From: Eremomyces bilateralis CBS 781.70
Lineage: Eukaryota; Ascomycota; Dothideomycetes; Eremomycetales; Eremomycetaceae
NCBI RefSeq assembly: GCF_010015585.1
Contig: NW_022985071.1
Coordinates: forward strand, 62,001 to 126,000
Reading direction: 5' to 3'
Length of the DNA: 64,000 bases
The position numbers were made by a program, and so were the translations under genes. The notes under the pieces are model-generated. The model had not been told where the DNA came from. It worked only from the letters and a program-made list of their open reading frames with translations, and made no database searches. Position 1 is the stretch's first letter. The number at the start of each line of letters is the position of its first letter. Positions 33,565 through 43,400 of the stretch are shown here, one piece after another.

Positions 33565-34511
33565 TCAAAATTGGGATAAGGGGTACATATCTGATCCAAA
33601 GCCGCCCAAACCCCATATATTCATCTTTCCAAGTCCAGATTCAGGATGAGATGACCCAGATCCCATTCCAGCGGCAGTCAAGCTACTAGAGAGACGATCC
33701 GGTTCTGACAATGGTTGTTCAGCTTTCTCCGAAGCGATTTATAGTCCGCATGATTCCATCTCGCATCTTCTACCTCCTGGTTAAGTCAAAATCTATGAAC
33801 GTTACATGATTGCCATCAATGAGAGTGTTATGAGGCTGGGGATCGCCATGACTAGGACCAGCCCAGTCAGCTCGTTGTAAGCATCCTTTATGGTACCGCA
33901 TCGAGAGCTTGGAGTCGTTCTTCAGGGGAAAGCTCGTATAATGCTTCTTTTACCTTTTGCTTTCAATAGAACGATGCAGGGCATCCACCTATTGTATGCT
34001 ACTCCATAAAAGTGGGGTTTCCGAGAGCCCTGTAATGGCCATTTGAAAACGAGTCCAAGAGCTTGTCGAGTTTGGTATATTTGACACGCAAGTCGAAGAT
34101 GGACGTATTAGGATAGAACCATTGTCCGATGGCAGAGATGGTCTACAGCCCTAACCGGAATGTCTTCAAACTTTAGCATCCTGTATTTAATTCAGGAGAA
34201 AGCCTTACCATAATATTGACTTCTGCAGGAGAATCCATACCGGCTGCCTGATGATTGTTGACCACGAAAGTTGGGACTTGTTGCAACAGGTGAGACGGCT
34301 TGGGGGTTCTGTTAGCTAAGCTGCGTCCGTCAGAACTCGGAATATGAGATACTAATACACAGATTCCGCGGGCTTAAAATATCACCGTTCTGTACGCGCT
34401 GAGGGGGCCAGCCTCTTCTGGTTCATAGTCAGAAGAACGCAAGAGGCAAGGCAGCAGTGGACGTCTATGGAACATGATATCAAACAACTTGACGCCACGC
34501 AAATCCGACAT
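33565..34511 (-). pseudogene. Decayed kinase-like (aminoglycoside-phosphotransferase/protein-kinase fold) gene
   Basis: Reading from an ATG at 34511 (MSDLRGVKLFDI) several minus-strand stretches are clearly protein-like. A GT-AG intron with matching phase joins AGMDSPAEVNIM to TISAIGQWFYPNTSIFDLRV. Further on, at about 33780-33855, comes HGDPQPHNTLIDGN followed by VTFIDFDLTR. This has the catalytic H-x-D-x4-N and the metal-binding D-F-D of kinase-fold phosphotransferases. A tail rich in Gly and Ser ends at 33565 (MNIWGLGGFGSDMYPLSQF). Several in-frame stops and at least one frame change interrupt it, so it is most likely dead. Substrate class is unknown. Some breaks could be unrecognised introns. 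Confidence 0.5.
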
Positions 34512-34978
34512 GATCATAAATGATAAAGGCGACTCTGACCGCGTTCTAGTATTAGTAAATGTAGAGGATTCCCTCGCTGGAATTCATATATATAGATATC
34601 TGGTATACCTTATCTGGTGCCGTATATGAGAAACTCGCGGATTCCTACTCTTATGTGACCCCTACCATAATTGTCTCGAGCCTGTGGAATACCTCCGATC
34701 AACTAGAAGGACGAGCATGGAGATCGTAGGAGTAGACAAATAAATAATTTAGGGGGTTAGTCCTGTCAGCGAAAGGTTTAAATATGTTAACTAATGATTT
34801 TGGGAAGTATAAATCCTAATGTTCTCTACGTTTCAGTGAGTGGAGCAGCAGCCCTGAAACTGTGAGTGAAACGTGCACACTGACAACCATCGTTGATCGT
34901 GCGCTCTTAACTTGAGCCATCATCTAATTTTCCATGATGGAAATTGTATTGTTCTAGTATACATCTCAAGAACTAGAA
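34512..34978. other. Intergenic, ALG3 promoter
   Basis: AT-rich, with TATATATAGATAT at about 34588-34600 but no close link to a start codon. No gene seen. Confidence 0.4.
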
Positions 34979-36430
34979 ATGGACAATCCTCTGGGATTGA
35001 TCAAGGATCTCTTGACGAATCCGAGACACTCACGATGGATTGCATCGTTACTCATCCTGGCCGACGCCGTCCTTTGCGTTGCGGTCATCCTCTACGTCCC
35101 ATGTATGTTTGCGCATATTCTAAGTAGTTGGATTTGCTAGGATGGAACGATGTTATAGAGCGAAGTCAACATAGCTAACGTGAATGCCTTAGACACCGAG
35201 ATCGATTGGGATGCATATATGTCACAAGTCTCCCAATTCGTGGCAGGAGAGCGTCAATACGCGAATATCAAAGGCGGTACCGGGCCTCTGGTATATCCTG
35301 CAATGCACGTCTACATCTATCGAGCACTATATGCTGTCACGGACAAAGGTAGAAATATTCGGACGGCGCAATGGATATTCGCAGGCGTCTACCTAGCTAC
35401 CCTAGCTCTGGTCATGGCCGTCTATCGCAAGGCAAAGGCACCGCCATACCTACTCGGACTGCTTGTCCTTTCGAAGAGGGTTCATTCGATCTTCTTGCTC
35501 CGGCTGTTCAATGACTCCTTCGTCGCGTTCTTCTTGTGGGCTACGATCTATTTCTATCAACGCCAGTTCTTCACAGTAGGATCCTTTTTCTACTCATTAG
35601 GCGTGGGAGTCAAGATGTCCATGCTGCTTCCTCTCCCTGCCATCGGAATTGTCCTACTGCAAGCACTTGGGCGAGAACGGGCGATCACGCAGGCACTGGT
35701 CATGGCCCAAATTCAGGTCGCGATCGGATATCCATTTCTGGTCAAGCATACGCCGCAATATTTCGAACGAGCGTTTGATCTAGGAAGGCAGTTTCTTTAC
35801 AAATGGACCGTTAACTTCCGGTTTGTGTCGGAGGAAGTCTTTCTCTCCCAGATATTCTCGTCCGCCCTTCTTGGGGCACATGCGTGGATTCTCTCGGTCT
35901 TCGCAACGACGCGCTGGCTTGCGCCGCTGCGGACCGTAAGCGGATCTTCCGTTCCCACCACTTCAGCCTCAGGAGGGTCCGGATCGGCGAGGCATGAATC
36001 CCGCAAGGCGATATCCTCATTCAAGGCGCTCCAGATCGCCTTGCTTGACCCTTACGCTTCGGAAGGATCCAGCGGTCCGGTTCCGTCCATGGCATCAGAT
36101 CTCGTCTCGGCTGCCTCAGCGACCTTTATCCCAACCGCCATCCTCACCGCAAACGCCGTCGGCATGCTCTGCGCAAGGAGTCTGCATTATCAATTCTATG
36201 CCTGGGGCTATTGGGGCACACCGTTTTTACTCTGGCGAGCAGGATTTCCACCGATAGGAATAATTGCGGTGTGGGCCGCGCAAGAAGTGGCGTGGAACAT
36301 TTTCCCGAGCACGCCAGTTAGTAGCGCAGTGGTGGTAGCCTGTCTTGCGGCGCAGGTTGGCGGCGTATGGTGGGGGACGAGGAAGGATTTCTTTGAGACC
36401 AGGAGGGAGAAAAAAGTGCATGGTGAATAA
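34979..36430 (+). CDS. ALG3: Dol-P-Man:Man5GlcNAc2-PP-dolichol alpha-1,3-mannosyltransferase
   Basis: Exons are 34979-35102 and 35193-36430 (1362 nt, 453 aa). Alg3 adds the first lumenal mannose to the dolichol-linked N-glycan precursor in the ER. Family signatures are TEIDWDAYMSQV right after the first membrane span (the acidic lumenal loop), GGTGPLVYPAMHVYIY, LLRLFNDSFVAFF, VGVKMSMLL and, near the C-terminus, SLHYQFYAWGYWGTPFLLWR. About ten hydrophobic spans are visible. The first exon supplies the N-terminal cytosolic part and span 1; the join P-Y-T-E-I-D-W restores the conserved motif. The tail is basic (KDFFETRREKKVHGE) but lacks a canonical KKXX retrieval signal. Its stop is only 13 bp from that of the convergent EIF1AD gene. 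Confidence 0.95.
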
Positions 36431-36443
36431 ACGAGGTCTGGTC

Positions 36444-36930
36444 TCAGACATCGCCCGCGGAGTCCTCTTCCTCGCTCTCAGATGGTGGCATCTTGCCAAC
36501 ATTGGACTCCTCATCCTCCACATCTGCTGTTTTGGCGAATTGTTTCGGCCTGGTGAGATAAACATATTAGCGTATTGGACTCTTAAGAAATCAAGCGGCC
36601 TGAAGCTCACCACCAAGGCATCTTCTTCCATATCCGGTCCTCTCTCACAACATTGATGATATCTGCTCCGACCTTCCCCGTATCTTCATCTTCGCGCCTT
36701 TGAACGAGCACAAACCCGCCTCGCTTCATCCAGACGGTGTTAACGAACTTCTGGTCCAACTCAGCCAGTGCGGATTTCCCATTTGGGAGGGAGACGGTGA
36801 AAAGGTTTCGTCCTTCATTCTTCGCGATGCGTGCAATGGTCTGGTTGTACTCGAGGGTTTCCGGGGGGTTCGCTGTTTCGAGGCCGATGGACTCCAGCTT
36901 GTTCCTTGGTGGAGCTTTTCCGCGCGGCAT
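36444..36930 (-). CDS. eIF1A-like S1-domain protein (EIF1AD homologue)
   Basis: Exons are 36930-36611 and 36549-36444 (426 nt, 141 aa). The N-terminus MPRGKAPPRNKLESIG is basic, followed by an OB-fold of the eIF1A type: NQTIARIAKNEGRNLFTVSL, PNGKSALAELDQKFVNTVWM, KRGGFVLVQRRED and GADIINVVREDRIWKKMPWW, with a very acidic C-terminal tail (ESEEEDSAGDV). This domain order matches EIF1AD proteins rather than eIF1A itself. Human EIF1AD is nuclear and has been tied to late 40S ribosome maturation; the fungal role is less clear. The gene converges on ALG3 with 13 bp between stops. Confidence 0.9.
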
Positions 36931-37381
36931 ATCGTCGTAGTATGAGTCAAGTTAATCGGGGTGGTGGAGAATGTATTCGGAACATTAATAATGATCGAGA
37001 AAGACTAGAAGAGGGAGCTCGGCGGGTGATTCACTGCTTGCGAATTTTCCGGGCGGATAGGCGGGTACATTTCCCAATAAGGAAATATACCCTATGGACA
37101 ACTGGTTCTCTCCACACCCCATCACGACTTTTCACTCAGACAACGCACTTCCTCGTCACATCCAATTTGTTGATGTGCTGAAATGCAGAGCTTCTGCACC
37201 GGATGGCCTTTAGTAAGTGTCCATAATTATGTCAATATATATCTAAAGTCGGTACTCCATTAGGAAAGCCAAAACATTGCAAAGTATTTCTCTCAGCTCT
37301 TCTTACTCTGTCATTCACGTCTCGTCTGAAGTCACCAACTTTTCTCATTGTGTGCTTTGTTCTGTTCCGGAGTCTTCAGTC
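36931..37381. other. Divergent promoter, EIF1AD and MFS genes
   Basis: AATATATATCTAAA at about 37232-37245 is a possible TATA region for the MFS gene 140 bp downstream. An in-frame ATG at 37277 would extend that protein by 35 residues, but the sequence looks like 5' UTR. No gene seen. Confidence 0.4.
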
Positions 37382-38884
37382 ATGGCTCAACAACTCGGGG
37401 CCCTGATTGAGGTCAAATCAGACAAACCTATTCAGAACCCTCCTATTGCTCTTACAAAACGCGATGCCACCCCCAGCCAGTTCGAACTCGAGTTCATCCC
37501 GAACAGGAACCCTCCCAGTATCCCGCATACACCTTATGGGCCACCTCCGGAACGAGAAAACGCACTCCTATCCGGCCAAATTTCCCCGACCACACCAAAT
37601 GACCTCGAACGAAACCGGGACTCCCCTCCCAATTCCATCCAGCCCGATGCCGCCAGCCTGGTACAGACATGGCGGACCCCTTCCGTGAATAAGTGGCGGA
37701 TCCTTGCTTGTTGTCTTGAATACATGGGGAACGGAATGAATGACAGTGCTCCTGGCGCGTTGATCCCATACCTAGAAAAGTTCTACAGCATTGGCTATGC
37801 GATCGTATCCCTCGTCTTCGTAGCCAATGCGGTTGGATTCATCGCCGCAGCGTTCTTCACGAACACGACGTTGCTCCGTCTCGGTAGATCCAAGACGCTG
37901 ATGCTCTCCGAGATCTTTTTGTTGACTGGATGCGTTGCGCTTGCTTGCTCCCCGCCATTTCCGGTCGTCGTGATCGCGTTCTTCCTGTTCGGATATGGAA
38001 TGGCGACGAATTTGGCGCTGAACAACGTGTTCTGTGCCAATCTTGCGGATTCGTCGGTCATCCTCGGGCTTGCTCACGGATCATACGGCGTTGGCGGCAT
38101 TGTCGCTCCGATCATCGCCACTACGATGGTGTCCAATGGGATGGTGTGGTCGAGGTTCTACATCATTACCATCGCCGTCCGCGTTATCGCGCTCATTGCG
38201 ACCGGGCTCGCCTTTCGGGGGTACGAAGCCGACTCACCCTCTCAACCCCAGGCCGCATTGCAGACAATGGCGAGTCAACAGGGAGGCACCACTACACCGA
38301 AGTCAACCATCCTTGAAGCCATCAAGCAACGCACCACGATCATGGGTGCTTTGTTCCTCTTCGCTTACCAAGGAGCCGAAGTGGCGATTTCTGGCTGGGT
38401 CATCTCCTTCTTACTTGACTATCGGGACGGCACTCCTAGCTCTGTCGGTTACGTCACCGCCGGATTTTGGGGCGGCATCACTGTGGGCAGGTTCTTCGTG
38501 ACCCCTCTTCTGAAGAGACTCGGAGAAAGCAAATCGGTATACCTTCTTGGTATACTATCGATCGTCTTCCAGGTCCTCACCTGGCAAATACCAAGTCTAA
38601 TATCAAGCGCCGTTAGCGTGTCGATACTGGGGGTATTACTCGGCCCGATTTATCCATGTGCCACAACGATATTTGCTAGGATGCTTGATCATCGATTGCA
38701 GACAGCGGCTTTGGGTTTCATATCAAGTGCTGGTAGCTCAGGAGGAGCGATTGGACCTTTCCTTATTGGTGGTCTTGCTGGATGGAAAGGGGTATGGGTT
38801 ATGCATCCGGTTTGCATAGGGTTGTTTGGACTAATGCTAGGGTCATTCTATGGCCTGCCGAGGACAAGGAAGAGGACTGAATGA
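37382..38884 (+). CDS. Major facilitator superfamily transporter
   Basis: Single exon, 500 aa from the ATG at 37382 (context CAGTCATGGCTC). A hydrophilic N-terminus of about 110 residues, rich in Pro and Asn, precedes twelve predicted spans beginning at RILACCLEYMGNGMNDSAPG. The loop after span 2, LLRLGRSKTLMLSEIFLL, is the family's basic G-R-(S/K) motif. A central cytosolic loop (residues about 290-330) is Gln/Thr-rich, and the second half includes YVTAGFWGGITVGRFFVTPL. The NGMNDSAPGALIPYLEKFY opening and YGMATNLALNN resemble the fungal group that includes yeast BSC6-like and fucose-permease-like carriers; the substrate is unknown. The SDR gene that converges on it might handle a related sugar acid, which is only a guess. 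Confidence 0.88.
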   Translation: MAQQLGALIEVKSDKPIQNPPIALTKRDATPSQFELEFIPNRNPPSIPHTPYGPPPERENALLSGQISPTTPNDLERNRDSPPNSIQPDAASLVQTWRTPSVNKWRILACCLEYMGNGMNDSAPGALIPYLEKFYSIGYAIVSLVFVANAVGFIAAAFFTNTTLLRLGRSKTLMLSEIFLLTGCVALACSPPFPVVVIAFFLFGYGMATNLALNNVFCANLADSSVILGLAHGSYGVGGIVAPIIATTMVSNGMVWSRFYIITIAVRVIALIATGLAFRGYEADSPSQPQAALQTMASQQGGTTTPKSTILEAIKQRTTIMGALFLFAYQGAEVAISGWVISFLLDYRDGTPSSVGYVTAGFWGGITVGRFFVTPLLKRLGESKSVYLLGILSIVFQVLTWQIPSLISSAVSVSILGVLLGPIYPCATTIFARMLDHRLQTAALGFISSAGSSGGAIGPFLIGGLAGWKGVWVMHPVCIGLFGLMLGSFYGLPRTRKRTE

Positions 38885-39112
38885 GTAGTCTGTTCAAGTA
38901 CGCGATATGTTAGCTTATGAATAGGGACGTCTGAGCGGAAGAGTTTCAAATCTAGCAGGTAAAGCGCCAACACATCCCCAATTTTTATTTAATCTATCAA
39001 AATTTATCTGACTGCATCAACCGCGCAATAAATCCCTATTCTTATCTTTCCATATCCGCAGATCTTTCTCGTGCTCTCTAAATCCCAATCTCTCTATAAA
39101 CCTGATAGATAC

Positions 39113-39910
39113 TTATCTTCCCATCCACCCCCCATCCACCGTTACAATCTCCCCACTTACATAAGCACTCGCTGCACTCGCCAACCAGACCACAACCCCC
39201 TTAAAATCCTCCGGCTTCCCCCATCTCCCCGCGGGAATCCTCGCCAGGATGGTACCTGCCCGATTCTCATCGTTGATAATCGCCGTATTCATATCCGTTG
39301 CAATGTACCCCGGTGCGATCGCATTGACGTTGATTCCCTGGCCCGCCCACTCGTTGCTCAGAGCCTTAGTCAATTGCGCTACTCCCCCCTTCGATGCTGC
39401 ATACGCGGGCACCGTAAGCCCGCCTTGGAAACTGAGCAGCGACGCGACGTTGATAATGGCGCCACGCTGGCCGCGGGAGTCAGGGGACTGGGACAGCATG
39501 TACGCGCCCACGTCGCGGCAGAGGGTGAAGACAGTGGAGAGGTTGACCTGGAGTACGTCATTCCAGTCTTCATCCGGGAATTTCTGGCTGGGGTGGCGGC
39601 GCTGGATGCCTGCGCAATTGAGGAGGATATCGATCCGTATTGAGGGGTTTCTCGAGAGAAGGTCTGGGACCAGTGAGCGGACTGATTCTGCGGAGGAGAG
39701 ATCCGCAGTGATGATCGTGCATTTTCGTGATCCGGGAAGGGACTCGATCAGGGACTTGGTCGCGGTATTTGAGGTATCTCGCTGAATCAGGATAATATCT
39801 GCGCCGGCTTCGGCCAAAGCAAGAGTCATGGCTTGACCGATGCCTCGAGTGCCACCAGTGACCAGCGCCGTCTTCCCCTCGAGGGAGAATAGTTCAAGGA
39901 CTGATCCCAT
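39113..39910 (-). CDS. Short-chain dehydrogenase, 2-deoxy-D-gluconate 3-dehydrogenase-like
   Basis: Single exon, 265 aa. Classical SDR: cofactor motif TGGTRGIG, LLNCAGIQRR (N-A-G region), catalytic serine in INVASLLSFQGG, Y-A-A-S-K at the active site and NAIAPGYIATDMN after it, ending YVSGEIVTVDGGWMGR. The N-terminal ELFSLEGKTALVTGGTRGIG and the IQRD after strand 2 match the KduD-like 2-deoxy-D-gluconate 3-dehydrogenases, which work in uronate/sugar-acid breakdown with NAD(H). Exact substrate in fungi is not established. 228 bp separate its stop from that of the MFS gene. Confidence 0.9.
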   Translation of the reverse strand: MGSVLELFSLEGKTALVTGGTRGIGQAMTLALAEAGADIILIQRDTSNTATKSLIESLPGSRKCTIITADLSSAESVRSLVPDLLSRNPSIRIDILLNCAGIQRRHPSQKFPDEDWNDVLQVNLSTVFTLCRDVGAYMLSQSPDSRGQRGAIINVASLLSFQGGLTVPAYAASKGGVAQLTKALSNEWAGQGINVNAIAPGYIATDMNTAIINDENRAGTILARIPAGRWGKPEDFKGVVVWLASAASAYVSGEIVTVDGGWMGR

Positions 39911-40461
39911 TGTTGCTTGTCAGGATGGTCTCTTAGGTCTAGTACATATAATTATTGCCCGTTTTATTATCTTGCGCTTTTCCTGGAGAGTAATTCTGGC
40001 CGGCTTGGACAAAAAAAGGTATGAAACGACTCGATAGACGATAAATAGTATATACAGAAAAATATATTAAATCTCGCAAGCCCAAGAAAAATTCTCTATA
40101 AGCAATGATGATGTATTCTGTAGTTGCTGCATGTACAGATTACCGAAGGTCACCTTGTGAAGTTACGTCAATAATAATCCTTGCCCATCCGGAGGTAATG
40201 TACCCTACACGTAACTAGCGTAGCGTAAACAAAGCGGTATCAAGCCTGTATTGCTTTAAGGACAGACTGAGCAGAAAAAGCGCAACCCTTAATACATTGA
40301 AGTTAGTTAAGTAGTCCCTTTGGACATAACTATTCAATCTTCCTCAGCACAGCCCTGCTTAGCGGATCGACCAGAGAATGTTCGGTTTGTATATGGGTTG
40401 ACGTACAGGCCGAAGTAAATACCAAGATCATGCATAGGTATATATTTCTATTATACAGCTA
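39911..40461. other. Intergenic, SDR promoter and ABCA 3' flank
   Basis: The SDR promoter lies to the left of this spacer and the ABCA 3' flank to the right. It is AT-rich at 39960-40090. No gene or other element seen. Confidence 0.4.
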
Positions 40462-43400
40462 TCAACACAAGAACTTCCTCCATCTACTCGTCTTTTCAAT
40501 GGAATCCTCCTCTCCAACATGATGCTTCGCGACAACCTTCAAGAAAATCTCGTCGAACGTCGTCGGACTGACCGAGTAGAATTCCAGCCCCAGAGTCTCC
40601 TTATGTTCTTCTAGCTCGACAAACAGCTTCGAGACTGAGGCACCCTCTTCTGGCTTGTTCTGTTCATCCTTATTTCCTTCAAGCCCCAAATGTACCGCTC
40701 TGGAGGGGACATGGAACCGCATCAGCCCCTGCCAATGCCTCCCCTCCCGCTCCACACTCTCTCCAAACCTCTCCTTCACCCACTTTTCCACACTCTCCAT
40801 CTCCTCCTCGCTGCTATGTGGCGCACTTTTCAAGCACAGCTGCACGTGGAATCCGTGTCCGTATTTTCTGCGCAGATGCTCCGTGTCACCGATGTCCAGC
40901 AATCGCTTTGCCAACACGCCCACGCGATTGCTCAGTGCATCCGCTTCCTCCATGGAATGGGTGGTTAGGAGGATGGCACGCCCGTTCGCGACCCTTCCGA
41001 GCGTCCGCCACATGGACCGTTTCGCAAGAGGATCCATGCCGCTGCTGGGTTCGTCAAGGAGCACGACGGCTGGGTTGCCGATCAGTGCGATCCCCAAGCT
41101 CAGCTTCCGCTTATTGCCGCCCGAGAGCTTGTGCGCCAACCTATCTCTAAACGGCGTCAATCCCACCGAATGAATGACTCCCTCGACGTTGCGGTCGACG
41201 TCGCTGACGCCACGGATCGCGGCGAAGAACCGTAAATGCTCGAGCACTGTCATCTTGTCCAATGCGTCAAATTGTGGGCAGACGCCGAGGTTAGCTCGCG
41301 CTACCTGCCTATCAGAGAGCACGCTGACTCCATCAACGAGGACGTCGCCGGAGCCGGAATTTGGCTTGACTTCGCCTCGGAGCATGGAGATTGTCGTGCT
41401 CTTGCCTGCGCCGTTCGGACCAACGAGGGCGAAGACTTCGTCCTCGCGCACGCCGAAGGTAACGTTGGTGACGGCGACAAGCTTGCCGAATGCGACTCCG
41501 CTGTAGGTCTTTGAGAGGCCAAGGGCTTTGAGCCCATCGTCGGAAACAGGGACCCTCGCGGCCTCTGCGATGACTTCGGGTTCCTCCGTGGTCCTGTCTT
41601 CAAGGTCTGATGTTCCGTGTCTGGATCGGTCCGATCGTTTGAATGGCCATTTACGTTCAAGGAAGCCGAGAGTAAATCCCGAGTCAGACCATACTAGGAG
41701 AAGGAAGAGGACGAGGCTTTGTCCGATAAGATAGAGAATGGGTCCACCGTAGTGCAAGATTCCTCCTCCATACTCTGCCTTCACTGGCGGAGAGCCACTG
41801 CATAAAATGCTGAATACATTTAAGCTCACCAGAAGAGCACGGGCCAGCTGACCAACTGGGGTGATAAGGCCAAAGGTGAAGTGTGTAATTAGGATGCTTG
41901 AATCAGCCGTATACCCCGATGCGTTGGAGGTAATGATAAAATATGCTGTTAGGTAAAGCAACAACATTACTCTGCAATCCGGATCAATTAGCAACCAGCC
42001 CAGGAAAGCAGATATCGGAGCAACTTACGCTTGAGAACCAGCAGCAAAGGCAAAGGCCGACAACTGCGACTTGGAAAACTGGGAGATAAAATAGGCTAAT
42101 AGTGTGCTCGCAATGCCGTATAGGAAGAAGACAAGAAATAAATACGCGGCCTGCCACCACGCGTCGGAGGCCCCTGCAGTAAGGATGGCTGTAGCAATAC
42201 CTGCCACGACCAAGTTTACAAAGGAATCAAAAGCAAGATAAGCGCCCCATAGCGGCAGCGGTCGCACGCCATTGCTATATTCCAACGCTCGGACGTTCCT
42301 CGTGCGCTCGATATTCGGGTATAGAGCAAAGAGAGCCGGGTATGCAGCCATGACCAGTCCGAAGTAAAAGACAAATTGCAGTGCATTGCCGGTATCTGCG
42401 GGCCAAGGAAGATCGAAAACGGCAAATTGAGTGGAGATGGTGACGTTCGAGAGGAGGACATTCAAAGCGTTGTGTAGGAACACAGCGCTGTATACTGCGA
42501 GGACACCCATGTTTGAGCGAATAGCGAGGGTAGGAGGAGTTGTCAAGTCGCCGAGGAATATGCCGCCCGGGATGATGGTGCTCTGGTTTATATCAACGAA
42601 AGTGTAAAACTCATCGACTGTCGGGACAAGGTGGACGGCGCTCATGAGGCTGCTCTGGTTGTTTGCGTTGATGGCCGTGTCGCCTGAGCCGAGAGTCTGA
42701 CTGGGTAGAATCCCCTGGATTAGTGAGATGCTGTTCCCTCTCAACGCCGACGCCGGACCAAACAGAATCTGAGGACGTATGGAATCTGAGAGAGTTTCAA
42801 TGTCCGCGTCGTTGACCTGGCTGACGGGATCGCACCCGGGGTTGTGCAGGTCTCGAAGGAGCAGCAACATGAAGCCAGCAGCAATGATTGGGAGGGCAAA
42901 CGCAGCCAAGTGCGGTACGTAATTCCGCTTGAAAACAGTCCAGCGTTTGAGGAAGAGGATGCGCATCTGCTTTAGCGTGCCGATTCGGGTGCCTGTCAAG
43001 AGGTCGGCTTGGCCGGCTTGCGACTCTCGAGTTCTTGCTCTCATGAGATCCTGAGCCACTTTGCTCGGCGTCTCTTTCGGCGTCCCAGTAGAGGGAGTAC
43101 CCATTATACTCAACTCCGCCTCGTGCTCTAGCTCGTGTTCAGAGGAGGAGTCAATCTCTTCTCCGGCCAATCTTAGGAAAACATCCTCCATCGTAGGTCC
43201 GGTGATTTGAACGTTTCGCTTCCCTTCCGCTTCTAGTTCCTTCATTTTGCTGACGGCTTCGGCGGTACTAGACACGAAATGCGTCTCATCGTGGTCGTAC
43301 TTTTCAGTGACATGCATCCCTTTCTCATCTTCATATGTTGCCATAGGGAGGACATGGACTCTGTAACCACCTCCTACCCTCCTCTTCAAGTCACCAGTAC

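Noticed and set aside
37382-39910. MFS transporter plus SDR plus nearby regulator as a metabolic cluster
   Set aside because: Flanking genes are housekeeping and no other pathway enzyme is present; two adjacent convergent genes are not enough.
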